From the IMG/VR virus record IMGVR_UViG_3300028178_000001, positions 28,108 through 92,107 of that record: a stretch of 64,000 nt of DNA. One strand, 5' to 3'. This stretch comes from a virus. Shown here in pieces: positions 1-8,128 of this stretch (within the stretch, counting starts at the first letter, position 1; each line of letters opens with the position of its first letter). The translations under genes and the position numbers were made by a program. The notes below the pieces were generated by a model. It was not told where the DNA came from and did no database searches. It saw nothing but the letters and a program-made list of their open reading frames with translations.

Positions 1-1025
1 TTATAAATAAAGGCAATAATAACCACGATTACCCTCAAAGCATTAGTCTTCTTGCAAGATTAGGGGAAAATATCTTTGCTTACGAATACCCGATTGCACT
101 TGCCCTTTACCCGGATAATGGTAAAATAATAGGGGTTGATGTTTTAAGAGATGAGGATGAAATTATCGGGGGACCGGAATTTATTGTAAACCTTATGCCT
201 TATCCCACAAAAGCGATGATAGTAAGGAATATGAGCATTGATGACAATAACAAAGAGTTTGGAGAAGTATTTGACGGGTTAATGGATATGTTCGGGATAA
301 CCAACGAAAAGTTTAAATGCCCGAAAGCTTTTTCCTTCCACGGAAACGTAAGAGGCAGCCGGTTAAGTACAGGGCAGCCGTTACCAGGGCAGGATATTAT
401 TATTTCTCCTTTATCTCTACGAAAAGCCAAAGCGGATGTTTACGCATTCGGGCATATACATAACTGGCAAGAGTTTGCGCCGGATATGTTTTACACAGGC
501 CCATTGTACAACTGCAATTTCGGCGAAACGGAGCAGAAATATTTTATTATCAGTAAATTTGATCAGACGGATGGAGGGGTAAAAGTATCTTCAGAGAAAA
601 TAAAGTTTAAGACAGTCCGGCCGATGGTGAACGTTACAGCGGAATTCATTAACGGTGAGTTTGTGATTGACGAACAAGAAATGCCCGAAAATCCAGAAGT
701 CAAATTTAAATATAAGATAAATGAAGATGAACAAAGCCTCGTTACAGAAGCCAAGAAAGATGAAATAAGAGCACGATATGGGGCGGATGTAATTATTGCT
801 TCACCCGATGTAATACCGGTGCAGCGGGAAAGCCGCAGCGAGAAGATAATGGAGGCAGAGAATTTGGCTGAGGAGTTTACAGAGTTTTGCATTGTAACGG
901 GCAGAGATGAGGTGTTTAAGCCCAGCAATGACGGCAAAGAAAAAATACTCAAAACCGGATACCGGAAAAAGCTTGAATTGATTGAGCAGAATATCCCCCC
1001 GGACGGAAAAGAAGAAGAGCTTTAA
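1..1025 (+). CDS. SbcD/Mre11-like metallophosphoesterase (5' partial)
   Basis: The frame is open from base 3, so the start lies left of the window; about 340 residues are visible. The visible part opens with GNNNHD, a variant of the GNHD metal-binding motif of calcineurin-like phosphoesterases, and later has YAFGHIH, the C-terminal metal-ligand histidine motif. The tail (after roughly base 720) is acidic and helical. In the Mre11/SbcD family the enzyme is a Mn-dependent nuclease that works with an SMC-like ATPase on DNA ends. The matching SbcC/Rad50-like ATPase is at 4384-7131, so the two subunits are separated here by an integron-like insert, a helicase and an HNH gene. The family call is firm. 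The exact role (host DNA breakdown, replication or recombination) is inferred from phage relatives such as T4 gp46/gp47. Confidence 0.85.
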   Translation, partial: INKGNNNHDYPQSISLLARLGENIFAYEYPIALALYPDNGKIIGVDVLRDEDEIIGGPEFIVNLMPYPTKAMIVRNMSIDDNNKEFGEVFDGLMDMFGITNEKFKCPKAFSFHGNVRGSRLSTGQPLPGQDIIISPLSLRKAKADVYAFGHIHNWQEFAPDMFYTGPLYNCNFGETEQKYFIISKFDQTDGGVKVSSEKIKFKTVRPMVNVTAEFINGEFVIDEQEMPENPEVKFKYKINEDEQSLVTEAKKDEIRARYGADVIIASPDVIPVQRESRSEKIMEAENLAEEFTEFCIVTGRDEVFKPSNDGKEKILKTGYRKKLELIEQNIPPDGKEEEL

Positions 1026-1077
1026 GGAAGTGGAAAGAATTGAATAAAACAATAGAAGAATATTTGCCAAAATTACT

Positions 1078-1209
1078 TTATAACGGCTATCGGCTTAAAC
1101 CGATTGCGACATAAAAATGAAATTTATAATTAACAGAAATATTAACAAGACTACCAAACTTCAAATCCGAATTGCTTTGCAATTCTATGATTTGAAGCCG
1201 TAGTTATAA
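1078..1209 (+). other. attC-like recombination site 1 (integron cassette boundary)
   Basis: The left end TTATAACGGCT (1078-1088) is complementary to the right end AGCCGTAGTTATAA (1196-1209), apart from three extra bases (TAG) that would be extrahelical. Inside, CTTCAAATC and GATTTGAAG plus GAATTGC/GCAATTC form a strong hairpin around 1159-1197. An imperfect palindrome of about 130 bp with short terminal arms, AAC...GTT cores and unpaired bases is the architecture of integron attC sites. The outer bases do not match the textbook RYYYAAC/GTTRRRY consensus exactly. A second such site follows the next small ORF and an integron-type integrase fragment lies just beyond, which raises confidence. Confidence 0.6.
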
Positions 1210-1227
1210 TTTTGGCGGTGGGAGCTG

Positions 1228-1533
1228 ATGGAAATGAAAGAAGATAGAAGTGATTTTAACAACTACCCGCATAGAGTATTTGCGAATGTAGTATTAATAA
1301 AAGGGAAAATTGCGAATTGGAAAACCGGTGATTACAGGTGGACTATAAAAAACTTTTTTATGAGCCATCAGCCGACCAACGTATACACAAATGAGAAGCA
1401 AGTAATTATTAAGAGCCGATCATTTATTGTAAGAAATAGAGAGGAACACAATAAGGCGTTTAGCGAGCGAGCAGTAAAATTTTACAGACAATTTAAGTTT
1501 GTAAAAGGATATAATTTGATGCGACCATACTAA
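1228..1533 (+). CDS. Small protein in integron-like gene cassette, unknown function
   Basis: This 101-aa ORF starts at ATG 1228 with GGGAG about 5 nt upstream. No family is recognised; it is basic and aromatic-rich with no signal peptide or membrane segment. The ORF sits alone between two attC-like sites. It is also framed by an inverted repeat, gttataattttggcggt at 1203-1219 and accgccaataattataac at 1533-1550, the second copy overlapping the stop codon. One short ORF followed closely by an attC site is the usual form of an integron cassette. Its presence between two phage recombination genes suggests recent acquisition. Function cannot be inferred. Confidence 0.6.
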   Translation: MEMKEDRSDFNNYPHRVFANVVLIKGKIANWKTGDYRWTIKNFFMSHQPTNVYTNEKQVIIKSRSFIVRNREEHNKAFSERAVKFYRQFKFVKGYNLMRPY

Positions 1534-1543
1534 CCGCCAATAA

Positions 1544-1650
1544 TTATAACAGCATGGAAATTAAGCGGCAGATAATGATTTCATATCAGAAACACATCCA
1601 TCGAAATTATTCGTTGGCTCTGGAGAAGTTAGAGAAAATGCTTGTTATCT
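1544..1650 (+). other. attC-like recombination site 2
   Basis: TTATAACAGCAT (1544-1555) is complementary to ATGCTTGTTATCT (1638-1650) except for one extra T and the last bases. The AAC/GTT cores face each other as in site 1. The interior contains the partly complementary pair AAGCGGCAGATAA and TTATCTGTCCGCTT, which gives an alternative stem. The left end matches site 1, as expected for successive cassette boundaries. A 50-codon frame from ATG 1554 runs through the site but lacks a ribosome binding site. Support is weaker than for site 1 because the arms are shorter. Confidence 0.5.
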
Positions 1651-1695
1651 GTCCGCTTGAGTTTTTAGTTATTTGGAAATTTTACGGAGAATGTA

Positions 1696-1950
1696 ATGAT
1701 TAAATGTGCGATGAAAAAAGCCGGGATATTAAAGTTCGGAAGTTGTCACACATTAAGACATAGTTTTGCCACGCATATGTTACAACACGGGAATGATATT
1801 AGAACGGTGCAAGAGCTGTTAAGGCATAAATCAGTTCGTACAACAATGATTTATACTCATGTTCTAGACACAGAAAAGAGAAGTGTTGAAAGTCCGCTTT
1901 CCTATTTATCAACACCAAAACCATTAACAAAAATATATAAGTTAGCTTAG
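1696..1950 (+). pseudogene. Integron-type tyrosine recombinase, C-terminal remnant
   Basis: These 84 residues match only the end of the catalytic domain of tyrosine recombinases. [10 protein letters not shown] holds the conserved H-x-x-R box, LLRHKS the second histidine, and TTMIYTHVL the nucleophilic tyrosine. The wording TTMIYTHVL plus a following SPL is typical of integron integrases (IntI) rather than XerC/XerD. The N-terminal DNA-binding domain and the first catalytic Arg and Lys are missing. The in-frame region upstream is open only from 1669, and homology starts just past attC-like site 2, so the gene appears cut at the cassette boundary. It is probably inactive. The reading frame itself is clear. 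Confidence 0.7.
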
Positions 1951-1963
1951 CAAAGAAAAATAT

Positions 1964-3586
1964 ATGCCAAGATCATTAACCCTTTGGGGACATCCGTTGC
2001 GAGCTTGGCAGCAGAATGTACATGAAATAGCAATCCAAAAAGTTAAAGCGAAAGCGCAAGATGCCTTGTTTGTCGCTACACCGGCATCGGGGAAAACCCG
2101 CGCAGCTTTGCGGATAGCACACAAACTTTATTTCATGCAGTACATAAAACGCATTGTAATTGTTGTTCCAACCGAGAATTTAAAGGGACAATGGGCGGAA
2201 GATGCACATCTTTACGGTATTGATCTTGATCCAATGGTAGCGAACCGGATAGGGAAGGAAGGAAGCGATTATCACGGAGTTGTGCTTACTTACGCGCAAC
2301 TTGGGATGGATGCGGATATCCATAAACATTTTACGGAAACTACAAGCACGTTGGTAATATTGGACGAAATCCATCATGCGGGGGAAAGTAAAACTTGGGG
2401 AGACGCACTTTTAACAGCTTTTGAGAATGCTTTTTTTAGAGTTTCATTAAGCGGTACGCCATTTAGAAAAGATAATAACCCGATACCATTTGTTAAATAT
2501 GTGAATGATGTTAGTGTAGCTGATTATGTTTATTCATACCAGCAAGCAGTAGAAGATAATGTTTGCCGGGCAATTTACTTCCCGGCATACGATGGAATAA
2601 TGGAGTGGCAAACAGACGGAACTACCTACCGCCATAGTTTTGAGGAACAGATTAACCAGGCCAGAGAGAGCGAAAGATTAAGAACCGCGCTTGATCCATC
2701 CGGCGAGTTTATGAAGCAGTTTTTTCTTGATGCGGATAAAAAGTTAAATGAGATAAGAAGAGGCAATCATCCGGACGCGGGGGGATTAGTTTTGGCCATT
2801 GATCAAGAGCATGCGGCAAGGATTAAGAAGATGATCTTTGAGCTAATAGGGGAATCACCGGTTATTGCGGTTAGTGATGATAAGAACGCGAGTAAACACA
2901 TCAAAGAGTACAAGCGAAGAAAAGATAAATGGTTGATCAGCGTAAAAATGGTATCTGAAGGAGTTGATATCCCACGTTTACGTGTAGGAGTTTATGCAAC
3001 TAATGTAGAGAGCGAATTATTCTTTAGGCAGGTTACGGGAAGGTTTATAAGAGTATTGGCACACCTTAAAAGTCAAGATGCTTACTTGTACATTCCCAAA
3101 CGACATGAGTTAGTAAGATTTGCCAGAGAGATTGAACAGGAAAGAGACCATGCGTTAAACACAGCAAAAGAGAAGTGGGATAAAGATTTATTTGGGAAGG
3201 AAATTGAACCAAAGGAAAAAGAGAAAAAGGACTTCAAAGTAATTTCGGCGGAAGTTACCGGAACTTTGGAAATTAAAACAAATTTTACCGATAAGATCTC
3301 TACAATGTTTGGTTTGCCAAGGGGAAAAGCCCAACAAATAGCGCAGAACGTTGTACAGCAGCCAACCGCTGAAGAGATACCGATATTTGAGAAGATAAAG
3401 ACGCTTAGAAAAGAGATAAATGACTTAGCTATGGTTTACGCCAAGAATAGAGGAAACGGCACGGTAGATTGGCAATTAGGGCATAAGGATTGGATTAAGC
3501 TTGGTGGGAGAAGCATTGAACTTGAAACTATGCCGGAACTAATGAGACGGCGGAGATGGTTGCAAAATAATTTGCAGAAAAGTTAA
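1964..3586 (+). CDS. Superfamily 2 DNA/RNA helicase
   Basis: This 540-aa protein has the SF2 set in order: ATPASGKT (Walker A, residues about 38-45), a VVPT motif Ia, DEIHH (Walker B, about 134-138), LSGTPFR (motif III, about 162-168), SEGVDIP (motif V) and QVTGRFIR (motif VI, about 355). The arrangement resembles the helicase subunits of type III restriction enzymes and phage UvsW-like helicases. The last 150 residues are charged and carry no recognised domain. It lies between SbcD- and SbcC-like genes, so a role in phage recombination or replication is likely. The start at ATG 1964 has only a weak ribosome binding site. Confidence 0.85.
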   Translation: MPRSLTLWGHPLRAWQQNVHEIAIQKVKAKAQDALFVATPASGKTRAALRIAHKLYFMQYIKRIVIVVPTENLKGQWAEDAHLYGIDLDPMVANRIGKEGSDYHGVVLTYAQLGMDADIHKHFTETTSTLVILDEIHHAGESKTWGDALLTAFENAFFRVSLSGTPFRKDNNPIPFVKYVNDVSVADYVYSYQQAVEDNVCRAIYFPAYDGIMEWQTDGTTYRHSFEEQINQARESERLRTALDPSGEFMKQFFLDADKKLNEIRRGNHPDAGGLVLAIDQEHAARIKKMIFELIGESPVIAVSDDKNASKHIKEYKRRKDKWLISVKMVSEGVDIPRLRVGVYATNVESELFFRQVTGRFIRVLAHLKSQDAYLYIPKRHELVRFAREIEQERDHALNTAKEKWDKDLFGKEIEPKEKEKKDFKVISAEVTGTLEIKTNFTDKISTMFGLPRGKAQQIAQNVVQQPTAEEIPIFEKIKTLRKEINDLAMVYAKNRGNGTVDWQLGHKDWIKLGGRSIELETMPELMRRRRWLQNNLQKS

Positions 3587-3739
3587 TACATGTATTGTTT
3601 TATAAAATAACATTTAATAAATTTGGAATGAGATGAAACTAAAATTTTTAATATTACGAAAAGCCATTTGCCTTCGGGAAACCCCAAAGTTTCATCTCAC
3701 CGTTTGCAGATGGCTTTCGTGTTTTAAAAGGAATTTGAG
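3582..3739 (+). promoter_or_regulatory. Structured leader of HNH gene with interleaved inverted repeats
   Basis: The leader starts with the promoter-like motif gttaatacatg and the segment taacatttaataaattt, which recurs nearly unchanged before the third HNH gene at about 56970. Two inverted repeats are interleaved: tgagatgaaact (3629-3640) with agtttcatctca (3688-3699), and gaaaagccatttgc (3658-3671) with gcagatggcttt (3706-3717). The order X-Y-X'-Y' allows a pseudoknot. A third copy of X, tgagatgaaacc (3736-3747), covers the start codon, so X' can pair either with upstream X or with the initiation region. A translational switch for the endonuclease is therefore plausible. This is inferred from complementarity only. 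Confidence 0.5.
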
Positions 3740-4387
3740 ATGAAACCTTTAGAAATCGGGAAACGATACGGACGATTAACAGTTATAGCTGAGGGTGAGC
3801 GGCGTGTTTGCCCTTCGGGGAAAAGCAGAAGGGTTGCTAAATGTCAATGTGACTGTGGGGAAATTATTGGTGTATCAATTTGGTCACTTAACAGTAAAAC
3901 AAAACCTACGCTTAGTTGTGGTTGTCTTACAATTGAAATGATGAAAATTACAAAAACGAAGCATGGGCTTATAAATCATCCTTTATACAGAAAATTAATG
4001 GGGATGAAAAAACGTTGCTATAATCCTAAATATGGGCAATACCATCGTTACGGCGGACGCGGTATAAAAGTTTGTGAAGAGTGGTTGAATGATTTTATGT
4101 CATTTTATAATTGGGCAATGGCAAATGGATGGGAAGATGGACTTGAAATAGACCGAAAAGATAATGATGGGAATTATGAACCAAGCAATTGCAGGTTTGT
4201 GACAAGCCAAGAAAACACACACAATAGGAGAACATCAAAACTTAACTGGGAAGATGTGCACAATATAAGAAACGCTAAACTTTTGAATCCAGAGACAAAA
4301 AATACTGAATTAGCTAAAACTTTTGAAGTTAGTAGGCGCACTATTAACAATATTTTAAACAATGAAAGATGGAGAGAAGCAGTATGA
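3740..4387 (+). CDS. Free-standing HNH-type homing endonuclease with C-terminal HTH
   Basis: This is a 215-aa member of a common phage HNH-like family. The N-terminal half has a zinc-ribbon-like cluster, CQCDCG then CGC (about residues 33-62). The core follows with MKKRCYNP, YGGRGIKVCEEW and EIDRKDNDGNYEPSNCRF. The last 45 residues resemble a helix-turn-helix (ELAKTFEVSRRTINNIL), used by these enzymes for DNA targeting. The start at ATG 3740 follows AAAAGGAATTTGAG. Its stop overlaps the SbcC-like start (ATGA, 4384-4387), so it lodged between sbcD and sbcC as a mobile gene. It is a close paralogue of the protein at 10350-11006. Confidence 0.85.
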   Translation: MKPLEIGKRYGRLTVIAEGERRVCPSGKSRRVAKCQCDCGEIIGVSIWSLNSKTKPTLSCGCLTIEMMKITKTKHGLINHPLYRKLMGMKKRCYNPKYGQYHRYGGRGIKVCEEWLNDFMSFYNWAMANGWEDGLEIDRKDNDGNYEPSNCRFVTSQENTHNRRTSKLNWEDVHNIRNAKLLNPETKNTELAKTFEVSRRTINNILNNERWREAV

Positions 4388-7131
4388 AATTATTAGGTCT
4401 CAATCTAAGAGGGAGTATCGGCGTTAGGAAGGGTATGGGTCTTGAAGAAATAGAGATTGATTTTACCCAATTTGGGCCGGGGCTAATTGCCATAACCGGA
4501 ATAACGGGGAGAGGCAAATCTACTATCATGGACAATTCACAACCATTCCGGGAGCTTCCATCAAAGCCCGGAACATTAGAAGAACACTTCGAACTAAAAG
4601 ATTCATACCGCGTGTTAAGGTTTACTCCGGGCGGAGAGAACATCTTCGAAACAAAATTATTAATTGACGGATTAACTAAAAAGAGCGAGGCCTATCTTTA
4701 TAAGAATGGTATTGCTTTGAATGACGGGTTGAAGTTGAGCTATGATAGAGAAGTAATAAAATTGTTTGGTTCGTCGAAGTTGTTTTTCAATTCGGTATTC
4801 GCAGCGCAAAAAACAAAAGGAATTTTTTCTTTAAAAGAAGGGGAAAGCCGTGAATTATTCTATGAAATACTTGATATTAACAACTACACTCCCAAAGAAG
4901 ATAACGCAAAGAAATATCTCCAAAACGAAAAGAATAAATTAGAGGTTTTGGAAAATGAAATTAAGGTATTCACTGCTGAAATGACCGGTTGTAAGACTTC
5001 CAAGGAAGATATTGAAAGCAAGATTTATGCAAGGGAGGAATTAGCATCTTCAAAAATGAAGTGTGAGGAAAAGATTAATGAGTATAGGGGAGGGATTGAA
5101 AACCTAAACGGAGTTATTGCCGGGCTAAGTATAAAAATTGAACAGCAGCAAGAAATAAATGATCGGATAACAGAACTTACCGAGGAGATAGAATTCCACA
5201 AAGAGAAGAAAGAACTTGAACTGGTTGAAATTGATGGGCAGCGAGATGCCGGACTAAATACTTTTGAATCTTCAAATGAATTTGATAAGCACATAAAAGA
5301 GTTGGAGACGAAAGAAGATTTTCTGACCGGTGAAGCCGACAGAGAGAAGGAAGAAATAAACAGTTCAATTGTTGTTTTAAATAATGAGATCAATGCAAAC
5401 GATTTGAAGAAAGTCCAAATTGAGGCAAAGATTACCAGAAGTAAAACAATACTTGAGAATAAGGGAACGATAGCTATTAATCTGGATGGAAAAAAGAAAT
5501 GGACGGAAGAAGCAGCGAAACTACTTGCAGAGGAGAAAGAGCATTTATTAGAAATAGGCAAATTGCAAGAAGGGAAAGAAGTAGAGGAAAAACTTTTACA
5601 GGCTTTGCGCGAGAGTTATTCGAATACCGATAAAATAAAATCTCAGAAAGATCACCAACTTTCCACAATAAAAGAACTTATCACATCTTTAGAACAATTG
5701 AAAAAAATCGGGTTAGATCGGCTAAGGGAAGAAATATCAACAATTGATAAAGTACCATGCAACGAAGTTATAGGACGCGATTGTATGTTCCTAACAAGAG
5801 CGATGGAAAGCAAGGATACGTTAAAAGACGTTGAGGACGACTATGATAATAAAATTGGGAGTAAAGATAAGGAACGTATAGCAATATTATTGCAACTCGA
5901 AGGGACCAAAAAGTTTTTGACTGAAGCAGATGAGGAGATTAAAGCGAAAGAGGAATTCATACAAAATAATTTTACCAGTAAAATTGAAGCTATCAATACA
6001 CTTGTAATTGCTTTAAAAGAAAAGGTAAAAGAAGCGGCGGGAAAATTAGCCGAACTTGCAAAAACTAATTGGGATGCGCTTGATAAAGAACTTGCGGAGG
6101 CAGAAAAGAACGACGAGTTATGGCAAAGCGAAATTAAAAATTTAGATAAAGCAAATGGAGACAAACGCAAACAAAAAAATGATTTACAAGAAAGACTTGT
6201 TAATATACAGGATAGATTAAACAATAACTTGCAAGATGTGGAAAATCAAATACTTAAGCATGGAGAGTTATTAGAAAAAGAACGGAAGGCAATCATTAAT
6301 TTTTATACGGAGAAGAAAAACTCTACTTTCACCAAATATGAGATGCAAAACGAAGGGTTAAAAAAGGAATTAGCCGCAAACTTAGTGAAGATAGATACAA
6401 CTCTTGAAATTCAAAAAAACGAAAAAGAGGTAATGTTGAAGAATTCAAGAACCGAGCTCGAGGCTGAAGAAAATTGGTTGAAAGAGACTGAAACGAAATT
6501 AACAGACATGCAAATAGAGATAGCAGACTTAAACAATAAATTGATAAAAAAACAATATTTAACAGATACAATTGAGTTGAAAAACGGAGAACGGTTATTT
6601 GTTGAAGAAGAAATTAAGCAGTGGGGGATTATAAGAGAGGCTATGTCAAAAACCGGAATTCCGGTTCTTAAATTGGAAATTTCCGGATCTGAAGTATCGA
6701 GGCTTACAAATGAATCTTTGAGAAATTATGACAATAAATTTAGGATAGTTTTTGAAACAACAAAATACACTAAGGATAAGAAGAAGCAAATAGAAATCTT
6801 CAAAACAAATGTTATTGATGAAGACGGTATTTGTGATGTTCTAAATAAAAGCGGGGGGCAGAAAACAGAAATTGAAACTGCAATGCAGCTAGCGATAGCT
6901 CATTTTAAAAGAAGCCAGGGGCAGGTGAAAGTAGATACCGGTTATTTGGACGAAGGAGATGGGTCTCTGGATGTAGAAAGTGCAGGAAATTATTTTAAGG
7001 TGATTGAGGAAGCTCACAAACGAAGCGGCGTTTATAACACAATAGTAATTACACACCGGCCCGAATTGATAGAACAGATTCCCCAGCGGATTGAATTGCA
7101 TGACGGATATTTTGAAATAATTAGGAATTAG
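4384..7131 (+). CDS. SbcC/Rad50-like SMC-type ATPase
   Basis: I choose ATG 4384 rather than 4369 because GGAGAG lies 8 nt upstream and the codon overlaps the preceding stop (ATGA). The product is 915 aa. Walker A is GITGRGKST (residues 39-47). Long charged coiled coils fill the middle. The ABC signature NKSGGQ is near 821, Walker B GYLDEGDGSLD near 852 and the H-loop ITHRPE near 889. The hook region has PCNEVIGRDC, two cysteines seven residues apart instead of the usual CxxC zinc hook. In the family, ATP binding controls the SbcD/Mre11 nuclease; the partner is at 1-1025. Confidence 0.9.
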   Translation: MKLLGLNLRGSIGVRKGMGLEEIEIDFTQFGPGLIAITGITGRGKSTIMDNSQPFRELPSKPGTLEEHFELKDSYRVLRFTPGGENIFETKLLIDGLTKKSEAYLYKNGIALNDGLKLSYDREVIKLFGSSKLFFNSVFAAQKTKGIFSLKEGESRELFYEILDINNYTPKEDNAKKYLQNEKNKLEVLENEIKVFTAEMTGCKTSKEDIESKIYAREELASSKMKCEEKINEYRGGIENLNGVIAGLSIKIEQQQEINDRITELTEEIEFHKEKKELELVEIDGQRDAGLNTFESSNEFDKHIKELETKEDFLTGEADREKEEINSSIVVLNNEINANDLKKVQIEAKITRSKTILENKGTIAINLDGKKKWTEEAAKLLAEEKEHLLEIGKLQEGKEVEEKLLQALRESYSNTDKIKSQKDHQLSTIKELITSLEQLKKIGLDRLREEISTIDKVPCNEVIGRDCMFLTRAMESKDTLKDVEDDYDNKIGSKDKERIAILLQLEGTKKFLTEADEEIKAKEEFIQNNFTSKIEAINTLVIALKEKVKEAAGKLAELAKTNWDALDKELAEAEKNDELWQSEIKNLDKANGDKRKQKNDLQERLVNIQDRLNNNLQDVENQILKHGELLEKERKAIINFYTEKKNSTFTKYEMQNEGLKKELAANLVKIDTTLEIQKNEKEVMLKNSRTELEAEENWLKETETKLTDMQIEIADLNNKLIKKQYLTDTIELKNGERLFVEEEIKQWGIIREAMSKTGIPVLKLEISGSEVSRLTNESLRNYDNKFRIVFETTKYTKDKKKQIEIFKTNVIDEDGICDVLNKSGGQKTEIETAMQLAIAHFKRSQGQVKVDTGYLDEGDGSLDVESAGNYFKVIEEAHKRSGVYNTIVITHRPELIEQIPQRIELHDGYFEIIRN

Positions 7132-7147
7132 GAATTGAGAATTAGGG
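7122..7147 (+). repeat. Heptamer repeat tract (GAATTAG type)
   Basis: Degenerate tandem copies of a 7-bp unit (gaattag) span the stop of the SbcC-like gene and the TTG start at 7135. The same unit recurs near 24055, 29256, 35049, 46022 and 51169, always at gene junctions. The purine-rich unit supplies an aggaatt or tagga sequence that can serve as a Shine-Dalgarno. Confidence 0.6.
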
Positions 7148-7317
7148 ATAAAATCGGAATAAAAAAGAACGCGAATTACAAAGAGCAGCTTAATAATACT
7201 AAGATATTTGCAAATGCAATGTTTAATGGTGAAGTAAAACTTTTATACGAAGTCAACAACGGAAAAACGGTAGCAGTATATGTGCCAAAAAATTATTCAG
7301 AAGGGGATAAGAAATGA
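7135..7317 (+). CDS. Small protein, unknown function
   Basis: This 60-aa basic protein probably begins at TTG 7135, inside the heptamer repeat tract that also provides the purine-rich ribosome binding site. No domain is recognised and it has no membrane segment. The stop overlaps the next start (ATGA at 7314-7317), which indicates translational coupling. Because the first codons derive from the repeat, the true start may be a few codons downstream. Confidence 0.5.
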   Translation: MRIRDKIGIKKNANYKEQLNNTKIFANAMFNGEVKLLYEVNNGKTVAVYVPKNYSEGDKK

Positions 7318-7502
7318 ATAAGCCATTTTGTGGACACGGTAACCTAAGGTTTGTTTTGCTAGGGACATGTACTTTTTATGGACAACGGAAAAGTAAAATA
7401 TGGGGATGCTTGGATTGTAATGCGCATGTCGTGTTACCAAGAAAATCTTATATCTTAATAAAAGGGATAGTCTACCCAGAATTCATGAAAGGAAATAAAT
7501 GA
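7314..7502 (+). CDS. Small Cys/His protein, unknown function
   Basis: This 62-aa ORF is coupled to its upstream neighbour by an ATGA overlap. It contains C-x2-H near the N-terminus and a WGCLDCNAH motif (CxxC) in the middle, which suggests metal binding. No known family is recognised. It overlaps the start of the ASCH-like gene at 7499 in the same ATGA manner, so the three genes form one tight cluster. Confidence 0.55.
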   Translation: MNKPFCGHGNLRFVLLGTCTFYGQRKSKIWGCLDCNAHVVLPRKSYILIKGIVYPEFMKGNK

Positions 7503-8116
7503 AAGAGCATCCGATATTATTTAGCGGCGAAATGGTAAAAGCGATTTTAGAGGGGAGAAAAACTCAAACCAGAAGAATAATTAAACCACAGCCGGACGAA
7601 AATGGGGTAATCTATATGGAAAATCCTCCGGTATTAGATTGGGAGCAAATTTATAATGAAGAGTGGAAACCTTATCAATACGATACTTTGGAAGGGGAAA
7701 GCAGAGCCGTTTATTGCCCCTATGGCAACGTTGGAGATCAACTTTGGGTTAGGGAGACCTTTAGCTTTAGAAACGAGTGTTTTCGTGGAATTTGTTATAG
7801 AGCTGATAGCTTAGATGTACCGGTTGAAACAAAGGCAAAATGGAAACCATCTATTTTTATGCCTCGCAAAGCTTCAAGAATACAGCTTGAGATAGTTAAT
7901 ATACGAGTTGAAAGATTAAATAACATTAGCGGCGTAGATTGTATCGCCGAGGGCATTGATAAAGAATTATGCAAAGATTATAACCATGACAATATTTTTC
8001 TTGACGAGGAAGCGGCAAAAGAATATTATCAAGAGCTTTGGGAAAAGATTAACGGAAAAGAATCTTGGGAGAAAAATTCTTGGACGTGGGTGATTGAATT
8101 TAAGCGAATTAATTAG
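7499..8116 (+). CDS. ASCH/PUA-like domain phage protein
   Basis: The 205-aa product starts with HPILFSGEMVKAILEGRKTQ followed by TRR, the hallmark N-terminus of a widespread phage family with an ASCH-like (PUA superfamily) fold. GDQLWVRETF and a C-terminal W-x-W-V-I-x-F strand also fit. ASCH domains are thought to bind RNA or modified nucleotides, but the phage versions have no established function. It is translated from an ATGA overlap with the previous gene. Family assignment is good; biochemical role is unknown. Confidence 0.75.
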   Translation: MKEHPILFSGEMVKAILEGRKTQTRRIIKPQPDENGVIYMENPPVLDWEQIYNEEWKPYQYDTLEGESRAVYCPYGNVGDQLWVRETFSFRNECFRGICYRADSLDVPVETKAKWKPSIFMPRKASRIQLEIVNIRVERLNNISGVDCIAEGIDKELCKDYNHDNIFLDEEAAKEYYQELWEKINGKESWEKNSWTWVIEFKRIN

Positions 8117-8128
8117 CCGGGAGCGAAG

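Noticed and set aside
1040-1114. 25-codon ORF from TTG 1040
   Set aside because: It has a purine-rich upstream sequence but runs into attC-like site 1 and has no recognisable features; could be a cassette remnant.
1203-1550. Reading the inverted repeats around the 101-aa ORF as terminal repeats of an insertion sequence or MITE
   Set aside because: No target duplication is visible, the ORF is not a transposase, and the repeats coincide with attC-type cores next to an integrase fragment.
1554-1708. 50-codon ORF from ATG 1554
   Set aside because: No ribosome binding site, lies wholly inside attC-like site 2 and the region before the integrase remnant; no homology recognised.
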